From: Nitrosomonadales bacterium
Lineage (GTDB): Bacteria; Pseudomonadota; Gammaproteobacteria; Burkholderiales; SG8-41
DNA length: 8,997 nt
Assembly: GCA_009885185.1 (NCBI GenBank)
Contig: VFLF01000387.1
Location: forward strand, 1 to 8,997
Direction: 5' to 3'
Shown one piece after another: positions 1 through 6,275 of this stretch (its first letter is position 1; the number at the start of each line of letters is the position of its first letter). The notes beneath the pieces are model-generated. The model ran no database searches and had not been told where the DNA came from. It saw nothing but the letters and a program-made list of their open reading frames with translations. The position numbers and the translations under genes were made by a program.

Positions 1-1226
1 AAAACATACTCGAGGTTACTCTCGAAAAGGTGATCGCCAATCTCACTGTGAATCCGGCCCCGGCAAGCGACGCCGCCGAACCGGCCGCGCGCGACATCAT
101 TTTCAAGGGCGGCTGCGAAGCGGTTAACCGCTTTTTCTACGAGCACGAATATGCGGACGGCCTGCCGATCGTGCCGCCGACGCGCGCCAGGGCCGAGGCG
201 TTTTTGCGCTTCACCGATCGCGACGCCGACGAGTCGCTCGGCCGCGTGCTGCCCGACAACCGCGCGGCGACGATCTGGAGCATCGCGGTCAACGGCGTGA
301 TGGCCGGCTGCCGTCCCGAATACATGCCGGTGCTGGTGGCGCTGGTCGAGGCGATGGCCGATCACGGTTACGGTGTCGAGCACAGCGGCAACACGCCGGG
401 CGGCGAAACGCTGATTATTCTCAACGGCGACATCATCAAGCAACTGGATTTCAATTACACGCAGGGCGTGATGCGCGACGGCTTTATCGCCAACACCTCG
501 GTGGGGCGTTTCTGGCGTTTGTATCTGCGCAACGTGGCGGGCTTTTTGCCGCACAAAAACGACAAGGCGACGTTCGGCAACACCTGGCGCGTGGTGGTCG
601 CGGAAAACGAAGACGTGATGAAAAAAATCGGCTGGCAGCCAACCAGTGCTGATTTCGGTTTCAAGGCCGGCGACAACACCGTGATGATCTCGCGCCACAC
701 CGGCGGCAATCACATCTCGTCGGTATCGGGCGCCACGGCTCTGGAAATGATGCCGTATATTTGTGATGCCGTGGTGCGGCAATACTCCTGGCAATTGATG
801 TTCTCCACCGGGCAGGGCCTCGATACGCTGCGTCCGCAACTGCTGCTCTCGCCGCTGATCGCGGAGGCCATTGCTGCGTCGGGCTGGAGCAAGCGCGATT
901 TTCAGCAGCACTTGTGGGAGCACGCGCGCGTTCCCGCGCGTGAGTGGGAGCGCATTCAGCGCGATTGGACGCAAAAGCCTCTCTGGGATCTGAAAGCCGC
1001 GGTGGCTGCGGGCGATATTCCCAAGGTGTATCACGAGTCGGATGATCCCGATCGTCTGGTGCCGATGGTGTGGAGGCCGGAGGATTTCCTCACGTGCGTC
1101 ACGGGCGACCCCGCGCGCAACAGCATCTACGTGTTCGCGCACAACGGCGTGCTGGGCTTTCCCACGTGCAAGAAGATTCATTTACCGAAGAACTGGGAAC
1201 AGTTGCTAGCCGAGGTGAAAAAGTAA
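1..1226 (+). CDS. UGSC-associated 'DGLPIVPPT' family protein, 5'-partial (probable C-terminal part of a larger protein)
   Basis: The frame is open from base 3 to the TAA at 1224-1226. A GTG at 30 could start a 398-residue protein, but no ribosome binding site sits at a proper distance, and the codons upstream of it still read as a plausible amphipathic helix (ILEVTLEKVIANLT). The gene therefore probably begins outside the window. Counting from that GTG, the recognisable blocks are YADGLPIVPPT (41-51), IAVNGVMAGCRPEYMPV (85-101) and NTPGGETLIILNG (121-133), then VVAENED and, near the C terminus, a WRPEDF segment followed by GDPARNS. I know this pattern from uncharacterised proteins encoded beside UGSC-motif (seleno)proteins, whose own C termini resemble the helix at the left edge. 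A fusion of the two is my inference. There is no signal peptide or membrane segment in the visible part, so it is probably cytoplasmic. The biochemical function is unknown. Confidence 0.8.
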   Translation, partial: NILEVTLEKVIANLTVNPAPASDAAEPAARDIIFKGGCEAVNRFFYEHEYADGLPIVPPTRARAEAFLRFTDRDADESLGRVLPDNRAATIWSIAVNGVMAGCRPEYMPVLVALVEAMADHGYGVEHSGNTPGGETLIILNGDIIKQLDFNYTQGVMRDGFIANTSVGRFWRLYLRNVAGFLPHKNDKATFGNTWRVVVAENEDVMKKIGWQPTSADFGFKAGDNTVMISRHTGGNHISSVSGATALEMMPYICDAVVRQYSWQLMFSTGQGLDTLRPQLLLSPLIAEAIAASGWSKRDFQQHLWEHARVPAREWERIQRDWTQKPLWDLKAAVAAGDIPKVYHESDDPDRLVPMVWRPEDFLTCVTGDPARNSIYVFAHNGVLGFPTCKKIHLPKNWEQLLAEVKK

Positions 1227-1243
1227 GTGAAGCGGTAGTCAAG

Positions 1244-1270
1244 GCGTGGTGCGTATCTTACGCACCGCGC
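1244..1270. terminator. Strong hairpin between convergent genes, likely bidirectional transcription stop
   Basis: Arms 1244-1255 and 1259-1270 pair over 12 bases around the loop TCT. Eleven pairs are Watson-Crick; one is a G-U wobble in the plus-strand RNA and an A-C mismatch in the minus-strand RNA. The hairpin lies 17 bases after the stop of the gene at 1-1226 and 3 bases after the stop of the gene on the other strand. Its position fits a shared terminator. No T-tract follows on either strand, so it is not a textbook intrinsic terminator and may instead block 3' exonucleases. Confidence 0.55.
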
Positions 1271-1273
1271 GGG

Positions 1274-2698
1274 CTACTTCGGCGTGAGTGAACGCACCGC
1301 GCGCACGAAGGCGTTGTGTTGCAGGGTTTCGCCGTTACAGGCGCCTTCGACGTAATACACTACCCAGCCGCGCCCTTGCGTTTGCAGGTCGCTGGTCCAG
1401 ATGAAATAGGCGCCGGTGGTCTCAAAGGCGGAAGCCAAATGCACTTTGGCCGCCCCGGCGCTGGTTTGCAGGGGTTGCCCGGCGTCGGGCGGCATCATCA
1501 GCGACATGGCTTCTTCCAGCGTCGGCAGGCGCCAGTCGTCAAAGCCGCCGAAGCGCTTGGCGTTGAGCGACTGCACATATTGCTCCGCGCCCTGCTGGCC
1601 GCCTTGCACGATCATGCCCGATCCGCTGCGCTGCCACATCAGCCCTGTCACCGGGTTGACCACTACCAGTCCGCCGGCGTGCGCCTGGGTTTCATACTGA
1701 TGCGGGCCGCCGCGGCCCTGCGTATTCCAGCCGGTGCGGTAGAAGTTTTGCGTAACGATCATCACTTTGGCGTCGTCCGCCGTCAGTGTCAGTGGCGTGC
1801 TTCGCAGGCGCGCGCCCGAGGAGCGCGACTGGGTGGACGGGGGCGCCAGCGCAACCATCGCGGGCTGCGGCACCGCGGGCACGGGCCCGTCGGGTGACGC
1901 GCCGGCGAAGTAAAACTTGCCTTCCAGCGGCGAGCTCGACACCCACGGCTGCTGCACGCTGTTGGTCGCGCGCTTGACCGCCACGCCGACTTCGTTGAAC
2001 ACCGTGAACACATCCAGCCCCGGCGTGGCCACCGCCTTGGCGAGCGCGCGCGTATAGGGGCTGTGGCCGTCCGCGCCGTCCTGCGCCACGTTGCCGGGCT
2101 GGGTGGCGTAGGCGAGCAGCGTGCCTTCCGGCGCCTGCATTTGCGCGAGGCCTCCGCCGGTGGAACGCAGGCCCCGGCTGGCAAACGGATTGTTACGGCA
2201 GGCATCCAGAATCACCATGTTAAGCCGTGTGCCGGCGAGCTCCATTTGGCGCAGCACCAGATCGACGTTGAGCAATTGGAAATCGGCGTCGGCTTCGCGC
2301 GTGGGGTTGGCGTTCACGGGAACCAGAAAATTGCCGCCACGAATCTGCAATCCATGGCCGGCGTAATAGAACAGCGCGACATTGGCCCCCTGAATCGCCT
2401 TGCCGAACGATTGCACCACGTTTTCGAGCGACTGTTTATCGAGGTTCAAATGCGCTTTGCCGCCGACCAGCGTAAAGCCCAGCGCGGCGAGCGTATCGGC
2501 CATGAGACGGGCGTCCGGCCCGGGATTGTCCAGCTTGGGCACCGACACATACTCGCTGTTGCCGATGATCAGAGCGACACGGCGCTCGGCGGGCTGCGCG
2601 CGCGCGCCGTCCGCGAACCCTGCCGCGAACAACAGTACCGCGGCACAGGTCATGATCAGCGTGCCTGCCCGGCGCACGAGTTGCTGCGTTTGTTTCAT
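1274..2698 (-). CDS. Secreted caspase-like (peptidase C14) protein with C-terminal Lcl/DUF1566 domain
   Basis: The protein has 474 residues. It starts with a Sec signal peptide: a basic n-region, a hydrophobic core around 13-27 and likely cleavage after ARA-34. The caspase/metacaspase-like p20 fold follows at about 39-265. It opens with RRVALIIGNSEY and carries the catalytic pair His115 in YYAGHG and Cys167 in ILDACRNNPF, both present, so a cysteine peptidase is plausible. A Pro/Ala/Ser-rich linker (about 268-305) leads to an Lcl/DUF1566 domain (about 343-471), with NPVTGLMWQR (348-357), FDDWRLPTLEEA (386-397), IWTSD (433-437) and a terminal FVRAVRS. Lcl domains occur on many exported proteins and may bind surface ligands. 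The predicted site is the periplasm or outside the cell. The next gene upstream on the same strand ends 159 bases away, and a separate promoter lies between them, so it is probably monocistronic. The substrate is unknown. The start has only a weak ribosome binding site but suits the signal peptide. Confidence 0.92.
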   Translation of the reverse strand: MKQTQQLVRRAGTLIMTCAAVLLFAAGFADGARAQPAERRVALIIGNSEYVSVPKLDNPGPDARLMADTLAALGFTLVGGKAHLNLDKQSLENVVQSFGKAIQGANVALFYYAGHGLQIRGGNFLVPVNANPTREADADFQLLNVDLVLRQMELAGTRLNMVILDACRNNPFASRGLRSTGGGLAQMQAPEGTLLAYATQPGNVAQDGADGHSPYTRALAKAVATPGLDVFTVFNEVGVAVKRATNSVQQPWVSSSPLEGKFYFAGASPDGPVPAVPQPAMVALAPPSTQSRSSGARLRSTPLTLTADDAKVMIVTQNFYRTGWNTQGRGGPHQYETQAHAGGLVVVNPVTGLMWQRSGSGMIVQGGQQGAEQYVQSLNAKRFGGFDDWRLPTLEEAMSLMMPPDAGQPLQTSAGAAKVHLASAFETTGAYFIWTSDLQTQGRGWVVYYVEGACNGETLQHNAFVRAVRSLTPK

Positions 2699-2740
2699 GC
2701 CGTGATTCAGTAGAGCATCAGCTTTGTTGAAGGTAACGCC

Positions 2741-2768
2741 ATCATATACAGCGCGCGCATGCCGTCAA
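2741..2768 (-). promoter_or_regulatory. Sigma70-type promoter for the caspase-like gene
   Basis: Read on the minus strand, a -35 box TTGACG (2768-2763, 5 of 6 consensus bases) is followed after 16 bases by a -10 box TATGAT (2746-2741, 5 of 6). The predicted transcription start lies near 2734, giving a leader of about 35 bases before the ATG at 2698. The rest of the 2699-2857 intergenic stretch shows no clear terminator for the upstream transporter gene. Confidence 0.6.
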
Positions 2769-2857
2769 CCGCAGCCCGGCGCAGGCGCTACTCAACAACA
2801 GGGCTTTCCTTCGAGGGTTGTCCCGCAAGTGCTCGCACCGTGGATATTGTTATGTAA

Positions 2858-4078
2858 CTATTTCTTTTTATTGACTTTATTCTGCATCAGAAAATAAAGC
2901 GCCAGCGCCGCTGGAATACCCAGCGAGGCAAACGCCCACCCATAGCTCTGAGTCAGCCAATAGGTGTTGGCGAACACCACGGGGCCGATCATCTTGCCGC
3001 AATTCAGATAAACGAACACGCCGCTTAGCACGCCGCTCGCCAATTCAGGCGGCGCGAGGCGTCCGGCTTCCGCCAGCACCGTGCCGGCCCACGCACCGGT
3101 GGTAAATCCCAGTACCGCGAACAGCGCGTAAATCGCCGGCAGCGGCCAGTCCGGCGCGATCCACAGCGATGCGACGCAGGCCGCCAGCATGATCGCGGCG
3201 TTCCACGACAGCACGCGCGCGGTATCGCGCAGCGCATCGCAGAGCCAGCCCACGATCACGCGTCCCAGCGCGCTGGCAATCTGCACCACCGTGAGCATCG
3301 CGCCCGCGGCCAGCAGATTCAGATCAAACACCGCGACGCACACTACTACCGCATAGGCGCTGACGCAAAACTGCGCCCAGCAGAACGCGCCGCCCGCCAG
3401 TGCCACGCGGCGCAGCGGCGCGTGGCGCCATACGGCGATTACGTTCGCCAGCGGTTGCGGCGAGAGCACTCGCGTGGAAGCGTCTCGGTCGTCGTCCCAG
3501 CGCGCGCGGCCGCGCTGCATCAGCAGTATCACCCCCGCGAGCAGCACCCCGCTTAACAACATCGCCCAGCGCCAGCCGAAGGCGAGCGCGATGGCTGGCG
3601 CGACCAGCGCGGCAACGATGCCGCCGATCGGCACACCGGTTTGCTGCAATGAAAAAATGAAATTGCGCCGCGCCGGCGGCGAAAATCGCATCAGCAAATG
3701 AGAAAACGCGGGCCCCAGCAACCCGTAGCCGAAGCCGATGAAAATCGCGCCCACCGCAAGGAAAGCAGGCCACGGCGCCATCATCAAGACCATGCCGGCG
3801 GCGACACAACCATGCCCCGCCTGGTACATGCGGCAGCCGCCAAAGCGGCGCGTGACATTGCCAAACCATGTTAGCGTTACCAACTGCCCCACACAGATCA
3901 ACGTGATGAAGTAGCCGATCAGCGAGGCATCGATGGCGTACTCACGCGCCACCACCGGCGCCACGGCGGGCAACACCAGCAACGCCATCGATGCCATCAC
4001 GTGGCCGGTGAGTAGCGCGCCGACGAGAAAGGTGAGCGAGATTTCTTTTTCTCGCAGGGTTGTGACTGAATTATTCAT
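2858..4078 (-). CDS. MFS family transporter
   Basis: With the ATG at 4078 the protein has 406 residues, a normal size for a 12-helix major facilitator permease. It is hydrophobic throughout, with helices from about residue 14. A loop-2/3 motif variant, GNVTRRFGG, lies at 73-81. A second basic loop (RFSPPARRNF, 131-140) precedes LQQTGVPIGG in helix 5, and a charged cytoplasmic loop (about 188-220) separates the two six-helix halves. The class is typical of secondary carriers for organic acids, cyanate or drugs; the substrate cannot be read from sequence. An in-frame ATG at 4150 would add 24 residues. I rejected it because that stretch is basic, Cys-containing and not transporter-like, and it overlaps the promoter of the divergent amidohydrolase gene. 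The divergent arrangement with a hydrolase suggests uptake or export of that enzyme's substrate or product (inference). Confidence 0.9.
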   Translation of the reverse strand: MNNSVTTLREKEISLTFLVGALLTGHVMASMALLVLPAVAPVVAREYAIDASLIGYFITLICVGQLVTLTWFGNVTRRFGGCRMYQAGHGCVAAGMVLMMAPWPAFLAVGAIFIGFGYGLLGPAFSHLLMRFSPPARRNFIFSLQQTGVPIGGIVAALVAPAIALAFGWRWAMLLSGVLLAGVILLMQRGRARWDDDRDASTRVLSPQPLANVIAVWRHAPLRRVALAGGAFCWAQFCVSAYAVVVCVAVFDLNLLAAGAMLTVVQIASALGRVIVGWLCDALRDTARVLSWNAAIMLAACVASLWIAPDWPLPAIYALFAVLGFTTGAWAGTVLAEAGRLAPPELASGVLSGVFVYLNCGKMIGPVVFANTYWLTQSYGWAFASLGIPAALALYFLMQNKVNKKK

Positions 4079-4129
4079 GCGCCTACTGTACCTGATAACC
4101 GTGCCGTGCAAGCGGGTGCAGCAACGGAA

Positions 4130-4158
4130 TTCACGCTTCTGTCTGAACAAGGGATAAT
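4130..4158 (+). promoter_or_regulatory. Sigma70-type promoter for the amidohydrolase gene
   Basis: A -35 box TTCACG (4130-4135, 4 of 6 consensus bases) and a -10 box GATAAT (4153-4158, 5 of 6) are separated by the ideal 17 bases. Transcription would start near 4165, about 29 bases before the ATG at 4194. The position lies between the divergent transporter and hydrolase genes and rules out a start codon at the TTG of 4158. Confidence 0.5.
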
Positions 4159-4193
4159 TGCCTACTCGAACGTTGACACTGGAGCAACCAAAA

Positions 4194-5027
4194 ATGTTGA
4201 TCGCCGATTCGCAAGTTCACGTATGGGGCGCCAATACCCCTGAGCGCCCATGGCCGGGGCGCTCGCACGCGCAGCGCCAGATACCACTGGGCCACGAAGA
4301 GCTGCTGCAGGAGATGAACGCCGCGGGTGTGGACCGGCTGGTGATCGTGCCGCCGTCGTGGGAGGGCGACCGCAATGATCTCGCTATGGCGGCGGTGAAA
4401 GCGCATCCCGACAGATTCGCCATCATGGGGCGTTTCAACCCCGAACTGCCGGACGCGAAGCAAACCATACAAGGCTGGCGCACGCAGCCCAACATGCTCG
4501 GCATGCGCTTTTCGTTTCACATTCCCGTGTTGCAGCAGCCGCTGATCGACGGCAAGTACGATTGGGTGTGGGCCGAGACCGAAAAGCAGGGCATCGCGCT
4601 GATGATCCTGGTACCGCAGCCCATGGTCCATGTGATAGACGACGTGGCGGTGCGTTACCCCGACCTCAAGATCGTGATGGATCACATGTCGCTCACCAGC
4701 GGCAAACCGTTCGACGAAACGTTTCGTGATTTCGACAAACTGCTGCCGATAGCCAGGCGCCCGAACGTCGCGGTCAAGGCCAGCGCGTTGCCGTGTTACT
4801 CGGCGGAGCCGTATCCGTTCAAGCGCGTACAGGAATATGCGCACAAGGCCTACGAAGCCTTCGGCCCGAAGCGCACCTTTTGGGGCAGCGACCTGTCACG
4901 TTCGCCGGTGCCGTACCGGCAACAGATTGATATGTGGTTGAAGGACGCGCCATGGCTCAAAGAAGAAGACAAGGAATGGGTAATGGGCCGTGGGATTTGC
5001 GAGTGGCTGGGGTGGAAGCTGCCGTAA
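4194..5027 (+). CDS. Amidohydrolase_2-family (TIM-barrel) metal-dependent hydrolase
   Basis: This 277-residue protein starts at ATG 4194, where GGAG (4181-4184) is a good ribosome binding site nine bases upstream; an in-frame TTG at 4158 lacks one and overlaps the -10 box. The N-terminal beta strand carries DSQVHVW (5-11), the family's metal-binding block with Gln in place of the first His of HxH. Further family marks are KIVMDHM (His164), NVAVKASAL around Lys195 and FWGSDLSRSPVP with Asp233, the usual catalytic/metal aspartate. The length and ending are typical of amidohydrolase_2 members, which hydrolyse lactones or decarboxylate aromatic and dicarboxylic acids. No signal peptide is seen, so it is cytoplasmic. 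It is divergent from the MFS gene and ends in a stem-loop. The substrate is unknown; a lactonase or decarboxylase role is an inference from the family. Confidence 0.9.
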   Translation: MLIADSQVHVWGANTPERPWPGRSHAQRQIPLGHEELLQEMNAAGVDRLVIVPPSWEGDRNDLAMAAVKAHPDRFAIMGRFNPELPDAKQTIQGWRTQPNMLGMRFSFHIPVLQQPLIDGKYDWVWAETEKQGIALMILVPQPMVHVIDDVAVRYPDLKIVMDHMSLTSGKPFDETFRDFDKLLPIARRPNVAVKASALPCYSAEPYPFKRVQEYAHKAYEAFGPKRTFWGSDLSRSPVPYRQQIDMWLKDAPWLKEEDKEWVMGRGICEWLGWKLP

Positions 5028-5037
5028 TCACGGCAGC
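5018..5037 (+). terminator. Stem-loop across the amidohydrolase stop codon
   Basis: A perfect 8-base stem (5018-5025 with 5030-5037) closes a 4-base loop AATC. The TAA stop codon of the amidohydrolase spans the 5' arm and the loop. No T-run follows, so it is either a non-canonical terminator or a 3'-end stabiliser. It is separated by only four bases from the larger palindrome downstream. Confidence 0.45.
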
Positions 5038-5041
5038 AACC

Positions 5042-5121
5042 GTAGCGTGTGCCATGCGCATGACAGCTGTTGGTGATCGCACGCAATGCGGTGCGTTTGT
5101 CGTGGGTATGGCACACGCTGC
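5042..5121. repeat. 80-base imperfect palindrome (long nested hairpin) in intergenic DNA
   Basis: The outer arms 5044-5055 and 5108-5119 are exact inverted copies over 12 bases. They extend outward by a wobble and a G-C pair to 5042/5121 and inward by a wobble and a C-G pair to 5057/5106. After a one-by-one G/G internal loop, 5059-5065 pairs with 5098-5104 (seven pairs, one wobble). Inside, 5078-5085 and 5087-5095 form a further small hairpin with one bulged base. The whole unit could fold as one long structured RNA or a cruciform. It codes for nothing recognisable, and no matching copy was seen elsewhere in the window. Possible roles are a strong terminator or boundary, a REP/MITE-like repeat, or a small RNA. 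The inverted repeat itself is certain; the role is not. Confidence 0.7.
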
Positions 5122-5127
5122 AGAGGC

Positions 5128-5158
5128 TTGCATTGATTGAATTATAATAATATACAAT
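5128..5158 (+). promoter_or_regulatory. AT-rich promoter region upstream of the MBL-fold/Bug operon
   Basis: This patch is sharply AT-rich against its surroundings. It holds a perfect TATAAT (5143-5148) and an overlapping TATACA (5151-5156). The latter stands 17 bases after TTGCAT (5128-5133), a weak -35 box. Transcription from here would give a leader of about 100 bases. The exact hexamers in use cannot be decided by eye. Confidence 0.35.
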
Positions 5159-5202
5159 AAAAACAATTACTTACGACAATTTCGTGATGGGTCTCTGACG
5201 TC

Positions 5203-5233
5203 TTGTGCATGCGCGCGGGTGATCCACTACACT
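5203..5233 (+). promoter_or_regulatory. Alternative proximal promoter for the MBL-fold gene
   Basis: TTGTGC (5203-5208) and TACACT (5228-5233) could serve as -35 and -10 boxes, but the 19-base spacing is long. The short leader of about 25 bases would suit the strong ribosome binding site AGAGGAG at 5252-5258. This is an alternative or addition to the AT-rich promoter further upstream. Confidence 0.3.
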
Positions 5234-5264
5234 GTGCAAATTCAATAAAACAGAGGAGAAACAC

Positions 5265-6221
5265 ATGAAATACGGTATGGGTCGCGCGTTCGCCTGCGTG
5301 CTGTTGTGGATGTTTGCCGTGACTGCGCACGCGCAAGCGCCGGCCGACAACGCGGTTCAGAATATTGCAATCCCGATTCAGATAACCGAAGTCGCGCCGG
5401 GATTGTTTTATCAGTATCACCATCAGGAATCGAACAACGCGTGGCTGGTCACCGACGACGGCGTCATCGTCATTGATGCGCGCCAGCATCCGAAGCGCGC
5501 GGAGGAGTTGCTCGCCGCGATCCGCAAGACCACCGACAAGCCGATCAAGTGGGTGATCAACACCCACGCGCATGGCGATCATTATTTCGGCAACGTGGTG
5601 TTCAAGCGCCAAGGCGCGACGTTTATCGCGCATCGTGATACCGCGGGCATGATGAAATCGCTGCTGCCGGTCGAGATGAAGCGGCGGCAGGGGTACTTCA
5701 AGCAGACCGGTTTTGATCCTAAGGAAGTGCAGTTGATCCTGCCGGATATCACCTTCGACACCAAGGCGACCATAACGCTCGGCGGGCGCACGGTGGAGCT
5801 GCTCTACATGGGGCCGGGGCAGAATCCGGGTGACACGCTGGTGCATTTTCCGAAGGAGCGGGTGATTTTTACCGGCGGGCCGTTCTCCAAGAACAGTTGG
5901 CCGAATCCGTCGTTTACGCCGTCGATGTCAAGCTGGATCGAGATGCTGCGCAGGATGGCGGCGATGGATGTGAATAAATTTTTGGGCGGCCACGGCGATA
6001 TCGGCAATAAGCAGGACGTGCTCAATCAGGCGCAAATGCTCACGGATTTTGATGCCGGCATGCGCGCGGGCGTGAAAAAGGGCATGAGCCGGGAAGAGAT
6101 ACTCAAAAGCGAGCCGTTCGCGAAATACAAGGACGTGCGCAATTACTTTCGCATGAATCTTTTTATCGACAGCTACTACCATTTTCTGACCACCGGCAAG
6201 CCTGAGAATGCGTATCCCTAA
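5265..6221 (+). CDS. Exported metallo-beta-lactamase-fold hydrolase with altered metal site
   Basis: The 318-residue protein starts at ATG 5265 behind AGAGGAG, spaced six bases. A Sec signal peptide (about 1-23, cleavage after AHA) predicts a periplasmic protein. The MBL fold is clear: NAWLVTDDGVIVIDAR (58-73) and the signature HAHGDH (His101, His103, Asp105, His106). The later metal ligands deviate. The position usually held by His reads GPGQNPGD (Gln186), and the bridging Asp site reads FTGGPF (Gly205), while the final His is present in GGHGD (His243). The first zinc site may thus lack one ligand and the second its bridge, so a one-metal enzyme, other ligands or lost activity are possible. 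Fifty-four bases separate it from the Bug gene downstream, so the two are probably co-transcribed. The substrate is unknown; family members include lactonases, thioesterases and beta-lactamases. Confidence 0.9.
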   Translation: MKYGMGRAFACVLLWMFAVTAHAQAPADNAVQNIAIPIQITEVAPGLFYQYHHQESNNAWLVTDDGVIVIDARQHPKRAEELLAAIRKTTDKPIKWVINTHAHGDHYFGNVVFKRQGATFIAHRDTAGMMKSLLPVEMKRRQGYFKQTGFDPKEVQLILPDITFDTKATITLGGRTVELLYMGPGQNPGDTLVHFPKERVIFTGGPFSKNSWPNPSFTPSMSSWIEMLRRMAAMDVNKFLGGHGDIGNKQDVLNQAQMLTDFDAGMRAGVKKGMSREEILKSEPFAKYKDVRNYFRMNLFIDSYYHFLTTGKPENAYP

Positions 6222-6275
6222 ACCTTGCCACTGTCCGGTGATACCCCCGCTAACACCTGTCCCAAAGATAAACGC

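Noticed and set aside
2063..2713. Long open frame on the plus strand opposite the caspase-like gene
   Set aside because: It is the mirror frame of a well-supported gene. Its product has no domain, and it ends past the start codon of the real gene without its own control signals.
3324..3869. Second long minus-strand frame inside the MFS gene
   Set aside because: The product is Arg/Ala-rich, in a shifted frame inside a clear transporter gene, and without any recognised motif.
4079..4150. A 24-residue N-terminal extension of the MFS transporter starting at ATG 4150
   Set aside because: The extension is basic and unlike a transporter N terminus. It overlaps the -35 region of the divergent amidohydrolase promoter, and the ATG at 4078 gives a normal MFS length.
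4173..4178. Perfect TTGACA as a -35 box before the amidohydrolase gene
   Set aside because: A -10 box at the right distance would fall on or after the start codon, and the hexamer sits just before the ribosome binding site. The TTCACG/GATAAT pair upstream fits better.
4131..4844. Long open frame on the minus strand opposite the amidohydrolase gene
   Set aside because: It is antisense to a clear family member, its product is rich in His and Arg as expected from shadow frames in GC-rich DNA, and it shows no known domain.
5142..5846. Long minus-strand open frame opposite the MBL-fold gene
   Set aside because: It covers the AT-rich promoter region and the antisense of the signal peptide and HxHxDH motif. 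The product is His/Arg-rich with no domain.
6225..6275. TTG start adding 17 residues to the Bug protein
   Set aside because: It lies four bases after the preceding stop without a ribosome binding site, and it would place polar residues before the signal peptide's basic n-region.
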